DNA of 39,243 nt from JAVVEW01 sp032251045 (lineage in GTDB: Bacteria; Pseudomonadota; Gammaproteobacteria; Methylococcales; Methylomonadaceae). Below the pieces are notes generated by a model. The model worked only from the letters and a program-made list of their open reading frames with translations. It searched no databases and was not told where the DNA came from. Shown here piece after piece: positions 7,851 to 15,972 of the stretch. Numbering within the stretch: the stretch's first letter is position 1; the number at the start of each line of letters is the position of its first letter. The stretch covers positions 1 through 39,243 of the forward strand of contig JAVVEW010000022.1 of assembly GCA_032251045.1 (NCBI GenBank), given 5' to 3'. The position numbers and the translations under genes were made by a program.

Positions 7851-7882
7851 AGTGCCTTATGAATCGGCTTGATATTGAAAAA

Positions 7883-7956
7883 TGGAGGCTGCGACCGGAA
7901 TCGAACCGGTGTAAACGGCTTTGCAGGCCGCTGCATAACCACTTTGCTACGCAGCC
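7883..7956 (-). tRNA. tRNA-Cys (anticodon GCA)
   Basis: This 74-nt minus-strand gene starts with GGCTGCG, pairs with CGCAGCC at the 3' end and carries an encoded T-CCA tail. The D-arm region (TAGCAAAGTGGTTATG), the anticodon loop CTGCAAA with anticodon GCA, and the T-loop GGTTCGATTCC are all present. It is the second gene of a two-tRNA unit with tRNA-Gly. Confidence 0.97.
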
Positions 7957-7970
7957 GTTATACTTGAAAC

Positions 7971-7998
7971 AAAAAAGCCGCTTGAATAAGCGGCTTTG
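7971..7998 (-). terminator. Hairpin terminator between tRNA-Gly and tRNA-Cys
   Basis: On the minus strand, AAAGCCGCTT and AAGCGGCTTT form a perfect 10-bp stem with a 4-nt loop, followed by further T residues. It lies 6 bp after the tRNA-Gly 3' end and before tRNA-Cys. It could terminate part of the transcripts or stabilise a processed end. tRNA-Cys must then be reached by read-through or by its own promoter. Confidence 0.75.
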
Positions 7999-8003
7999 GA
8001 ATT

Positions 8004-8079
8004 TGGAGCGGGAAACGAGATTCGAACTCGCGACCCCAACCTTGGCAAGGTTGTGCTCTACCAGCTGAGCTATTCCCGC
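8004..8079 (-). tRNA. tRNA-Gly (anticodon GCC)
   Basis: This 76-nt minus-strand gene begins GCGGGAATAGCTCAG and closes with TTCCCGC plus the encoded TCCA. The anticodon stem-loop CAACCTTGCCAAGGTTG carries GCC, and the T-arm reads GAGTTCGAATCTC. It is directly downstream of a perfect sigma-70 promoter and is followed by a hairpin terminator and tRNA-Cys. Confidence 0.98.
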
Positions 8080-8096
8080 ATCTGAATATCCGCTTA

Positions 8097-8124
8097 ATTA
8101 TACAGATCAAATTGCATCTGTCAA
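8097..8124 (-). promoter_or_regulatory. Sigma-70 promoter of the tRNA-Gly/tRNA-Cys unit
   Basis: On the minus strand TTGACA (8119-8124) and TATAAT (8097-8102) are both perfect consensus hexamers with a 16-bp spacer. The tRNA-Gly 5' end lies 17 bp after the -10 element, the right distance for a short 5' leader trimmed by RNase P. Confidence 0.85.
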
Positions 8125-8183
8125 AATATTTTTAGTGTTTGCGGTGCATTGGCTTGTGAGCACTCAATACACCGCGACACAGG

Positions 8184-8729
8184 TCAGCGGACGTTAATGC
8201 TTAAAGTCCACGATGTGTGACCTTGGCACTCACCTTCCAGAATCTTGACCTGTGAAAATGTCTTGGCTTTGCCATAAGCGTCCTGGAAGCCGAGAACCTC
8301 AACAGGTGTGCCTTGTGGTAAATGCTTGCAGTTACCGACTCGATCGTCCTCTTCGGTATCGTCATAAGCTTCTGTGCTACCTGGCACGGAAACCAATCGA
8401 ACGGTAGCGCTGGCGACCGAGGAGTTCGGGCTTCTCAATTCGTAACGTTGCCCTGCGGTCAGTCGTGAAATATCAATGTGCTCAAGTTTGCCCTTATTGT
8501 CACCACCGGAAAAAATCAAAACTAACAAAACAACGACAAAAGCACCGACACCACCATAAAACACCTTGGGGTTTTCGGTTCGCAACGCCAATACTTTGGC
8601 GCCTAGATCTAAGGCCTTGTCTTTTCCTGATGTTTCGGGGGCTGCTTCAGACGGCGCCGAAGCCTGGCCTGGCTGTTCGGCAGTCGTTTCTGTAGTTTCT
8701 GTAGTTTCTGTCTGGTTATCGTCGCTCAT
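8184..8729 (-). CDS. Membrane-anchored protein of unknown function with C-terminal soluble domain
   Basis: This protein of about 181 residues has an acidic Thr/Glu/Pro/Ala-rich N-terminus (including repeated TET units from a 9-nt tandem repeat), one transmembrane helix (VFYGGVGAFVVVLLVLIFSGG) and a periplasmic domain with a Cys pair (VGNCKHLP and LEGECQGHTSW), which may form a disulfide. The soluble part has the short-strand look of an SH3-like domain, but I cannot name a family. The frame could begin upstream, but AGGAGG sits 4 nt before the ATG at 8729, which I therefore take as the start. A neighbour on the same strand lies beyond a sequence gap, so cotranscription is uncertain. Confidence 0.7.
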   Translation of the reverse strand: MSDDNQTETTETTETTAEQPGQASAPSEAAPETSGKDKALDLGAKVLALRTENPKVFYGGVGAFVVVLLVLIFSGGDNKGKLEHIDISRLTAGQRYELRSPNSSVASATVRLVSVPGSTEAYDDTEEDDRVGNCKHLPQGTPVEVLGFQDAYGKAKTFSQVKILEGECQGHTSWTLSINVR

Positions 8730-8880
8730 CATTCCTCCTGACTTGTTATTATTGAGTGCTGAGTTTGGCTTGCTGGACGCAAACACTGAACCTAAGAAAG
8801 TACCATGTTGCGTAAACTTTTCAAGCGTAAAGTTAAGAAATGGGCGTTTTCAGGCCGCTTAACCTACCCTGGGTGTGCTC

Positions 8881-8890
8881 NNNNNNNNNN
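8881..8890. other. Assembly gap (ten Ns)
   Basis: Ten consecutive Ns stand for a join of unknown true length, between two minus-strand genes. The gene on the right keeps its stop codon at 8917, so neither neighbour is visibly truncated, but adjacency of the two sides is an assembler's inference. Confidence 0.99.
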
Positions 8891-8916
8891 CTCTCGGACA
8901 TGCAACGACCCTGGCT

Positions 8917-10515
8917 TCAGGTAAAATCAAAGCCAGGTCTGTTATCAACAGCATCAGCATTCGGCGGGCCTGAACTGATGCCTTTTTCTTCAATTCGGCG
9001 ACACTCAAACCCCCAGTAACCTATCCCGATGTTTTCACGATTGCGCAGAATAATTGGAAACTCCTCCTGGTTCAGACGCATCCACAGAACATCGCCTTCT
9101 TTCAAGCTATAGGATTCAAGAATCAGACGTGTTTTTTTATCTGGATCGCTATAAACCAGACCGTTCATGCCAGCAGTTTCCCAGTCTGAAACATTCGCCG
9201 TCAAACTCACCGGATAGAAAACCGGCGCCAGCTGCCGAATCTCAAAAACCAACTCCTTACCCTTATGAGCATTGCTGATTTTGCTGATAACGCCCAGGTT
9301 CGCTTGATTGTGCGGGGTCGCTTCTTTGCGAAAGCCCACCAAGCTACCTATGGCAATCAAGTTGGCCTGATGAGGAACCACGGCCAAGGATCTAGGAGAT
9401 GCCGAAGTCACTGTCAACTCATGCTGTTCGTCAGCTTCCGCATCGCTGCGTTTGCCGAGATTGGCGTTAACATCAAGCCCAACGGCAACACGCCGAGGCA
9501 GACGATCTGCAAACAAGGCAGGCCCTAAATAACGTTTACCCTGCCAGTGTAAAACCAGGCTGTGATAAAGCTCTGGCGCAATCAGACGTCTTTCCTGATT
9601 ACCCGGCGCAACCGCACCAAAACGAACGCTGTCGCGATCGATGAATTTATTTGCTTGAGCAAGAATTTTCAGAAACTTATGGAAGTTGATAAACAGCAAA
9701 CTGGTATCGGCGTATTTTGTGCTGTCGTCGCTGAAGAAGGGCGGTAAATCCTCGTCCGTTTGAATCAGACACTGCTTTTCCTGATTTTTAACAGGCGCGC
9801 GCTGTAGCGCCAGATACTCACACAACGGCTGCACAAAGCCATGGACATGAAGAATTTCGCGTGGCGTCAGGCTGTCGGGCTGACTGAGACTGAGCAACAC
9901 GATTTGTAGATAGATTTCCTCGATAGTCGCTGCGGGTTGATCATTATCAAGGCCTGAGGCGGCCACTTTCACGGTTTCTTTTTTGAGCTTGACCGCCAGC
10001 AAGTACAGAGAATGCAAATCAATCCAAACCCAGTCAGGGATCGGTGTATTCATCAGATAATGACTGACAACGATGTTGGCAAGACCTAACAAGCTGCGGT
10101 GAATGGCAAGACTGACTTGCTTGCTTTTGAACCAACCAAGATCGCGCTGCGTCACCTCCCGGGTCGCAATCCAGTAACCGAGCGTAAACGCCTTTTCAAG
10201 CTGCGTTAAGGCAGCAAAAACTTTTTGTTCATTATCGGATTTAGGCAAACCGCCATAGAGCAAGCGTGCACGCAGATTCTCAACAATAGTCAGGTAAGCA
10301 GGCCTCAACAGCTCCTGCACATCCAGACGCTTCTCAGCGGGCATGACTAGCTGATTGGCTTGCTGCACCAAATCCAATAACATGCGCGTAGACAGGGCCG
10401 GGTTGATAATAGGCAGCTCATCAAGCCAGTGCTTCAGGTTTTTTTCCTGATACCACCGCGCCAGTTCCGGGGCCTGCTGCTGACTGGGAATGACCAAATA
10501 AAAAGAATTTTTCAC
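8917..10515 (-). CDS. Conserved-looking cytoplasmic protein of unknown function, 532 residues
   Basis: I cannot assign this protein to a family with confidence. It has no signal peptide and no clear membrane helix. The first 230 residues are mostly helical and rich in Leu and Gln, and the last 220 are rich in predicted strands (for example YHSLVLHWQGKRYLGPALF and NLGVISKISNAHKGKELVFEI). The C-terminal layout, with paired short strands and a late RLILESYSLKEGDVLWM segment, loosely recalls PilZ-like or other beta-barrel domains, but the RxxxR and DxSxxG motifs of PilZ are absent. An inverted repeat (8910-8917 with 8930-8937) overlaps the stop codon. It has no cotranscribed neighbour that hints at its role. 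Confidence 0.8.
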   Translation of the reverse strand: MKNSFYLVIPSQQQAPELARWYQEKNLKHWLDELPIINPALSTRMLLDLVQQANQLVMPAEKRLDVQELLRPAYLTIVENLRARLLYGGLPKSDNEQKVFAALTQLEKAFTLGYWIATREVTQRDLGWFKSKQVSLAIHRSLLGLANIVVSHYLMNTPIPDWVWIDLHSLYLLAVKLKKETVKVAASGLDNDQPAATIEEIYLQIVLLSLSQPDSLTPREILHVHGFVQPLCEYLALQRAPVKNQEKQCLIQTDEDLPPFFSDDSTKYADTSLLFINFHKFLKILAQANKFIDRDSVRFGAVAPGNQERRLIAPELYHSLVLHWQGKRYLGPALFADRLPRRVAVGLDVNANLGKRSDAEADEQHELTVTSASPRSLAVVPHQANLIAIGSLVGFRKEATPHNQANLGVISKISNAHKGKELVFEIRQLAPVFYPVSLTANVSDWETAGMNGLVYSDPDKKTRLILESYSLKEGDVLWMRLNQEEFPIILRNRENIGIGYWGFECRRIEEKGISSGPPNADAVDNRPGFDFT

Positions 10516-11090
10516 GAACGCTGGAAAAGTTGCTGATACTCACGGTTAGGTTTGCAAAACTTAGTGACCTGTGGGTCTTATCTGGCCGGATAACGCTTAC
10601 CCGGCAACGGCCCGCGCCCTGACCTGGGTGCATCTATGCGTTTGGCAAGTGCCCTCTTCGCCCACAAAGCCGGTGCAGCGTCTGCCAAGATGACTGTCGC
10701 AACCTGCTTGATTGAGGCTTGATCACCTTGCGTTAAAAACTATTTGGCCCAGCTGAGCCTTATAAAGCTATCATCGTACACTATCACGCCTTGAATGCGA
10801 CGGGACATAAGGGCAACCTGCAAGAGAATAACAGGCTTTGAAGCTGAAAGTGTAATGATATTCACCCACACACCACGCCTTTAGTTTATCTTAAAAATCA
10901 TCAGAGCCACGCACAGCACACAGCCACTGCGATACCGTTACAGGTTTGTAATATGTCATCTGTAGACTATAGTAAACGAGTGGTTGCGTGGCGGCTCCAG
11001 TGAAACCTTACCAGGCAGTACTATTAAGCTCGGCCGCCGAACATATCGCGCACCACCCTTTCCTGAATTTGGCTCACCTACAGGCTTACC
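10516..11090. other. 575-bp intergenic region upstream of the V-type ATPase operon
   Basis: I see no gene in this divergent spacer. It holds the candidate ATPase promoter (10946-10973) and, in the presumed leader, a GGCGGC/GCCGCC inverted repeat (10990-10995 with 11033-11038). The rest shows no repeat or conserved RNA that I recognise. Confidence 0.5.
10946..10973 (+). promoter_or_regulatory. Candidate sigma-70 promoter of the V-type ATPase operon
   Basis: TTGTAA (10946-10951) and TATAGT (10968-10973) are separated by 16 bp, with 4 and 5 of 6 consensus bases. Transcription would begin near 10980 and leave a leader of about 110 nt before the first ATPase gene. Confidence 0.4.
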
Positions 11091-12464
11091 ATGCTTGAAC
11101 ATATGATCAGCCACAGCGGCATCGTGTCTATTGTTGGACCGATTTTAACTGTGCGTGTCAATTTAGCATCGGCAAACGCCGATTTAGCGCCTCGCTTTGG
11201 CGATTTAGCCTGGGTTGAGGACAGCAAAGTCCGCTCCCTGGCGCAAATCATAAAAATCGACGGCGAACAAATCGCATTACAAGTATTTTCCGGAACCCGC
11301 GGCATTTCCACCGCAGCGCAAGTGCGTTTTCTGGGGCGAAGTATGCAGGTGCCCTACTCCAGCAATATTCTGGGACGTATTTTCAATGGCCTGGGCCAGC
11401 CTATCGATGCCGGTTCTGATTTACAACCAGACCCAAAAGTCACGCTGTCTACCGCATCGGTTAATCCGGTTAAACGGGTTTTGCCTGGCAAAATGATCGA
11501 AACCCGGGTGCCGATGATCGATGTCTTCAATAGCCTGGTGGAAAGCCAGAAAATTCCAATTTTTTCTATTTCCGGCGAGCCTTACAACGCTTTTCTGGCA
11601 CGCATCGGCATTCAGGCTGATGCCGATATTGTAGTCTTCGCCGGCTTGGGGTTGATTTTCGACGACTACCATTACTTCCGGCAGCGCTTTGAACAAGCCG
11701 GAGTGTTCGCCCGCACGGTGATGTTCTGTAACCTTGCCTCCGACCCCGTGGTCGAACGCCTGCTGGTGCCAGACCTGGCCCTGACCGTAGCCGAGCGTTT
11801 TGCGGTCGAGGAAGACAAGCGTGTTTTAGTGTTGATGACCGACATGACCGCCTTCGCCGATGCCTTGAAAGAAGTCGGCGTCGCCATGGAACATGTCCCA
11901 TCTAACCGAGGCTACATGGGCGATCTTTATTCTCAGCTGGCGCGGCGTTATGAAAAAGCCTGCGATTTCAAGGGGGCCGGTTCAGTAACTATTATCAGCG
12001 TTACCACCATGCCCGGTGATGATGTCACCCATCCGGTGCCGGACAATACCGGCTATATCACGGAAGGTCAGTTTTATCTGCATGATGGCGTGATCGATCC
12101 GTTCGGCTCTTTGTCACGCCTGAAGCAGCGCGTGATTGGTAAAGTCACCCGTGAAGATCATGCGCAAATCATGAACACCATGATCCGCTTTTACGCCGCC
12201 GCCAAAGATGCCGAGCAGAAACAGGCCATGGCGTTTGATCTGTCCGAATATGACCATCGTTTGCTGAAATTTGGCGACTTGTTCAAGCAACGGTTCATGA
12301 CGCTGGATGTCTCATTGAGTTTGAATGAAGCGCTTGACTTGTCCTGGAAAACCTTGGCTGAATGTTTTCAACCCGGCGAACTATTGATGAAACAAAACTT
12401 GATCGATAAATACTTTCCGGATCGCGATGAGCCAACTAAATATCAGCAAACAAGCGCTGCATAA
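11091..12464 (+). CDS. ntpB: V/A-type ATPase subunit B (non-catalytic)
   Basis: This 457-residue protein is the regulatory, non-catalytic subunit of the V1/A1 head, alternating with subunit A. SNILGRIFNGLGQPID near residues 84-100 and the region around MIDVFNSLVESQKIPIFS fit the family. As expected for B it lacks a Walker A P-loop, the equivalent place reading ISGEPYNAFLA. The C-terminal part has the usual helical QRFMTLDVSLSLNEALDLSWKTL segment. It is the first gene of the operon, whereas in the usual bacterial layout A precedes B. The last 38 nt overlap the D subunit gene. An ATG 12 nt downstream (11103) is an alternative start. Confidence 0.93.
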   Translation: MLEHMISHSGIVSIVGPILTVRVNLASANADLAPRFGDLAWVEDSKVRSLAQIIKIDGEQIALQVFSGTRGISTAAQVRFLGRSMQVPYSSNILGRIFNGLGQPIDAGSDLQPDPKVTLSTASVNPVKRVLPGKMIETRVPMIDVFNSLVESQKIPIFSISGEPYNAFLARIGIQADADIVVFAGLGLIFDDYHYFRQRFEQAGVFARTVMFCNLASDPVVERLLVPDLALTVAERFAVEEDKRVLVLMTDMTAFADALKEVGVAMEHVPSNRGYMGDLYSQLARRYEKACDFKGAGSVTIISVTTMPGDDVTHPVPDNTGYITEGQFYLHDGVIDPFGSLSRLKQRVIGKVTREDHAQIMNTMIRFYAAAKDAEQKQAMAFDLSEYDHRLLKFGDLFKQRFMTLDVSLSLNEALDLSWKTLAECFQPGELLMKQNLIDKYFPDRDEPTKYQQTSAA

Positions 12465-13038
12465 AGAAAGCGCTCGTCTTAAGCTCTACCAAAAATACCT
12501 GCCTTCACTGGACTTGAAGCGGCAACAATTGCTCATGGAGCGCAATAAAGCCGACCGTGAGCTACAAACGCTTCGTGAACGCTGGCAACGTTTGCGCAAA
12601 GAGGTTGAAGCGCAGCTGCCCATGTTAGCGGAACCGGGGTTTCCACTAGAAGGCTTGTGTACCCTTGAGACCATGACCACCGAATCAGAAAACATTGTCG
12701 GCATCACGGTGCCCAAACTCTCTCGGCTGGAAATCCACTCCACCCACTACTCCTTGCTGGCCCGCCCGCATTGGCTGGATCACGCTCAGGTACTACAGGC
12801 CGAGGCCTTGCGCTTGCAGGTAGAAGAACGCATTGCCGTTACCCGTCGCGAAATGTTGGCGGTGGCGTTGAAAAAAGTCACACAAAAAGTCAATCTATTT
12901 GAAAAAGTGTTGATTCCAAAAAGTCAGGCCAGTATTCGCAAAATCCGCATTTACCTAGGCGATGCCGAACGCGCCGCCGTGGTACGCGCCAAAATCACCA
13001 AACAAATGCGCGAAGCTAAAGTCGCCCTGCAATCATGA
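12427..13038 (+). CDS. ntpD: V/A-type ATPase subunit D (central stalk)
   Basis: This 203-residue protein is almost wholly helical and charged, with long N- and C-terminal coiled coils (KQALHKESARLKLYQKYLPSLDLKRQQL and the final FEKVLIPKSQASIRKIRIYLGDAERAAVVRAKITKQ). This is the pattern of the rotating axle subunit D, which transmits torque between the A/B head and the membrane ring. It overlaps subunit B by 38 nt and subunit I by 4 nt, pointing to coupled translation. No separate subunit F gene, which normally contacts D, is visible in the operon. Confidence 0.92.
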   Translation: MSQLNISKQALHKESARLKLYQKYLPSLDLKRQQLLMERNKADRELQTLRERWQRLRKEVEAQLPMLAEPGFPLEGLCTLETMTTESENIVGITVPKLSRLEIHSTHYSLLARPHWLDHAQVLQAEALRLQVEERIAVTRREMLAVALKKVTQKVNLFEKVLIPKSQASIRKIRIYLGDAERAAVVRAKITKQMREAKVALQS

Positions 13039-14840
13039 GCATTGTCACCCTGAAAAAAGTCAGTTTTTTTGGCTCCATCCATGATAAAAAGACGGTTCTG
13101 GCCGGCTTGCAAGCCTTAGGCGGGCTGCATGTTATCGCCCAAACGCAAACGGCCAGTGACCACCCTGATCACGTCCGGGTCATCAACGAAGCGCTGCGTT
13201 TTTTAAGTGACTGCCCAAATCGCCGCCACCAACTGCAGCATGATGCCGACTTTGATTTACTCAGTTTTACCGACCGCGTCCAAGCCTTACAGGGCAAGAT
13301 TCAGGATACCCGCGATCAACACGACGCGGTGCTCAAGCGTATCGAAGAAATTGCCCCATGGGGTAATTTTATCCTGCCCGATGACAAACGCCTGGCCGGC
13401 TACAAATTCTGGTTCTATATCATCCCTAACGCCAAGTTTCGGCAATGGCTAAAACAACCTGCCGCCTCGGAGCTGATCTGGCAACAAGCACACCATTCCA
13501 GCCTGAATACCTACCTGGTGGTGTTGGCCAAGGAAGAACCGCCAGCCTCGGCACTGCCCGCGCCGCGCACGCATACCGGCAAGCGCCCTTTGTCTCAACT
13601 GCGGCAAACGGCGGAACACCTGGCCTTGCAACTTGAAGACCTGCAAGCCGAACGCGAAAGTTTGACCCGTTGGCTGGGTTTAATGTTACAACACTATGCC
13701 AGCGCACTGGATCGCTTAGATCTTGACAGTGCCTATCAACAAACCCACGACCAGAAGCCATTTTTCTTCCTGCAAGCTTGGGCGCCCGCGCCTGAATTGG
13801 CGCACTATCAACACTTTGCCGAACAACACCAGCTGGCACTCATCATCGAAGACCCGGCCCCGGACGATCATCCGCCCACTTTACTCAGCAATCCGCCGAC
13901 CTGGTCGGGCGGCGAAGATGTCGTAAACTTTTATCAGACGCCCGGTTACCATGACTGGGATCCCTCTCTGGTAGTATTTGCCTCGTTCGCCTTGTTTTTC
14001 GCAATGATTTTGTCCGATGCCGGCTATGCCCTGGTGTTCGCCGCGTTAGTGGCACTCAATTGGCAGCGTATGGGGCGATCGGCGCAGGGGCAAAGACTGA
14101 GAACCTTAGCTGCCACCCTGGTTTCTGCGGCGGCCGTTTGGGGGATGTTGGTGGGCAGTTACTTCGGCGTCAGCCCCGCACCCGACAGCCTGTTGGAAGC
14201 CTTGAAAATCGTTGATCTCAACGATTTTGATGCCATGATGCGCATTTCCATTGGCGTTGGTGCAGGTCATGTACTGCTGGCCAATGCCATTGCCACTTAT
14301 CAACATTGGCCGCGCTTAAGCGCATTAAGTCACTTGGGCTGGGCCTTGTTGGCGGGCAGCGGCTTTGCTTTCTGGCTGGGATATGTGCAACATGCAGAAC
14401 ACGTCATGGACATAGCCAAACCGGGCCTGTATGCAGCCGTGTTCTTAATCGTGCTATTTAGCAGCAACCGCCCTTGGCATGGCTTTGGCGCTTTAACGGG
14501 CAGACTTTTTGATGGCATCAAAAACAGCTTGAAAATCAGCCAACTGTTCGGCGATGTCTTAAGCTACATGCGCCTGTTCGCTTTAGGACTGGCCAGCGCA
14601 TCCCTGGCAGTCACGTTCAATCAGCTGGCCGATCAGGTGCAAACCAGCTTACCGGGTTCAGGCTTGTTTTTAAGCTGGTTGATTTTGCTGCTCGGACATG
14701 GTCTTAATCTGGTGCTGGCGCTGATGAGCGGCGTGGTACACGGCCTGCGCCTGAACTTTATCGAATTTTATAATTGGAGCTTGTCCGAAGAGGGCTATCC
14801 ATTCAAGGCTTTTCAAAAACGGAGTTTTCATCATGATTGA
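13035..14840 (+). CDS. ntpI: V/A-type ATPase subunit I (membrane stator, a-subunit)
   Basis: The 601-residue protein combines a soluble N-terminal arm of about 300 residues with about seven transmembrane helices from residue 310 on. The segment SYMRLFALGLASASLAV near residue 510 contains the arginine that in V-type a-subunits faces the ring carboxylate and is essential for ion movement. The first residues MSIVTLKKVSFFGSIHDKKTVLAGLQALGGLHV match the usual N-terminus. It is shorter than archaeal and eukaryotic relatives, as expected for bacterial forms. It overlaps subunit D by 4 nt and subunit K by 8 nt. Confidence 0.94.
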   Translation: MSIVTLKKVSFFGSIHDKKTVLAGLQALGGLHVIAQTQTASDHPDHVRVINEALRFLSDCPNRRHQLQHDADFDLLSFTDRVQALQGKIQDTRDQHDAVLKRIEEIAPWGNFILPDDKRLAGYKFWFYIIPNAKFRQWLKQPAASELIWQQAHHSSLNTYLVVLAKEEPPASALPAPRTHTGKRPLSQLRQTAEHLALQLEDLQAERESLTRWLGLMLQHYASALDRLDLDSAYQQTHDQKPFFFLQAWAPAPELAHYQHFAEQHQLALIIEDPAPDDHPPTLLSNPPTWSGGEDVVNFYQTPGYHDWDPSLVVFASFALFFAMILSDAGYALVFAALVALNWQRMGRSAQGQRLRTLAATLVSAAAVWGMLVGSYFGVSPAPDSLLEALKIVDLNDFDAMMRISIGVGAGHVLLANAIATYQHWPRLSALSHLGWALLAGSGFAFWLGYVQHAEHVMDIAKPGLYAAVFLIVLFSSNRPWHGFGALTGRLFDGIKNSLKISQLFGDVLSYMRLFALGLASASLAVTFNQLADQVQTSLPGSGLFLSWLILLLGHGLNLVLALMSGVVHGLRLNFIEFYNWSLSEEGYPFKAFQKRSFHHD

Positions 14841-15276
14841 ACTGTTGTCTGTGTTAGGTTGGTTAGGGATTTACTCGCCGATGGTGCTGGGCGCGATTGG
14901 CAGCGCCATCGGCTGTGCCACAGCGGGTCAGGCGGCGATTGGCGCCATGCTCGATACCGAAAGCGGCTACGGTCGTTATGTCGGCGTATCCGCCATGCCC
15001 TCATCGCAAGTTATTTACGGCATTGTGATTATGTTTACCCTGAACAAGCCGGTCTCGACAGTGAACGCGCCCGCCTTGTTTGCCATTGGTGTATTGTCAG
15101 GCGCGGCCTTACTGGTCAGCGCGGTCAATCAGGGGCAATGTTGCGCCACGGCGATTCATGCCGCTAAAGCCAAGCCGGAAATTTTCGGCCTATCCATTGC
15201 TCCTGCCGCCATTGTTGAAGGTTTTGCCGTTTTCGCCTTCATTTTTGCCTTGGTGATTGCCGGCAATGTCGCGTAA
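14833..15276 (+). CDS. ntpK: V/A-type ATPase subunit K (proteolipid ring, probably Na+-binding)
   Basis: This 147-residue proteolipid has four transmembrane helices (two fused hairpins). Only the second hairpin keeps a membrane carboxylate, Glu129 in AAIVEGFAV. The first hairpin instead has MPSSQVIYG, with Ser58, Gln59 and Tyr62 where Enterococcus hirae NtpK has Thr64, Gln65 and Tyr68, and the third helix has Gln100 in VNQG where NtpK has Gln110. These are the Na+ ligands of the NtpK ring, so Na+ coupling is the likely reading. One carboxylate per four helices gives a low ion-to-ATP ratio suited to pumping. It overlaps subunit I by 8 nt. Confidence 0.94.
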   Translation: MIELLSVLGWLGIYSPMVLGAIGSAIGCATAGQAAIGAMLDTESGYGRYVGVSAMPSSQVIYGIVIMFTLNKPVSTVNAPALFAIGVLSGAALLVSAVNQGQCCATAIHAAKAKPEIFGLSIAPAAIVEGFAVFAFIFALVIAGNVA

Positions 15277-15285
15277 AGGTCATTT

Positions 15286-15972
15286 ATGAAATCTGAACAA
15301 TCCAATGTAACCTCTCAGGGTGTTGAGCAGCTAATCACCAAACTGCGCACGGAAGCCATTGCCGAGGCCCAGGAAAAAGCCGAGAAAATTTTGCTCGATG
15401 CACAAACCCGTGCGGAATGGCTGGTTAAAGAAGCCGAGGAAGAGGCCGCACTGATCAAATCACGGGCGCAGGCTGAGGCAGACGCCCACCGCCAAGCTGG
15501 TGAGGAAGCACTGAAATTGGCCAGTCGCGATGCCTTATTAAGCCTGCGCGACCGTTTGCTTGGCCATTTCAGTCAGGAATTAAAACGCCTGACACACCAG
15601 CAACTAAACAAAATGGAAACACTTAAAAGCCTGATTCTGGCATTGGCAGGGCGGGTACGTGAGCAAACCGGCTTGGATGATAAAAACCTGACCCTGACGC
15701 TGCCGGAAAAAGTTTATGGTGTTGAAGAACTCAAACAAAACCCGGAAGCCTTGCATGACAGTCCGTTATCCAGACTGACCGCCAGCATTGCCAGTGATTT
15801 ATTGCGTGACGGCGTCACTTTAAGCCAGGCTACCGAGCAAACCTCCGGCATTATCATTAAATCCGACAGCGACCAGATTACCATTGAATTTACCGATGAA
15901 GCGATTGGCCGATTATTGCTGGAGCATTTACAACCTCGCTTCCGGGCTTTGTTACAGGGAATCGTCAAATAA
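15286..15972 (+). CDS. ntpE: V/A-type ATPase subunit E (peripheral stalk)
   Basis: This 228-residue protein has an N-terminal coiled coil of about 110 residues, rich in Ala, Glu and Lys (EAIAEAQEKAEKILLDAQTR, then KEAEEEAALIKSRAQAEADA), and a mixed C-terminal domain. This is the architecture of subunit E, one half of the peripheral stalk that holds the A/B head. Residues around SDSDQITIEFTDEAIGRLLLEHLQPRFRALL fit its C-terminal head-binding domain. A separate G/H partner stalk subunit was not found. It starts 9 nt after subunit K and its stop overlaps the next start (TAATG). Confidence 0.88.
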   Translation: MKSEQSNVTSQGVEQLITKLRTEAIAEAQEKAEKILLDAQTRAEWLVKEAEEEAALIKSRAQAEADAHRQAGEEALKLASRDALLSLRDRLLGHFSQELKRLTHQQLNKMETLKSLILALAGRVREQTGLDDKNLTLTLPEKVYGVEELKQNPEALHDSPLSRLTASIASDLLRDGVTLSQATEQTSGIIIKSDSDQITIEFTDEAIGRLLLEHLQPRFRALLQGIVK

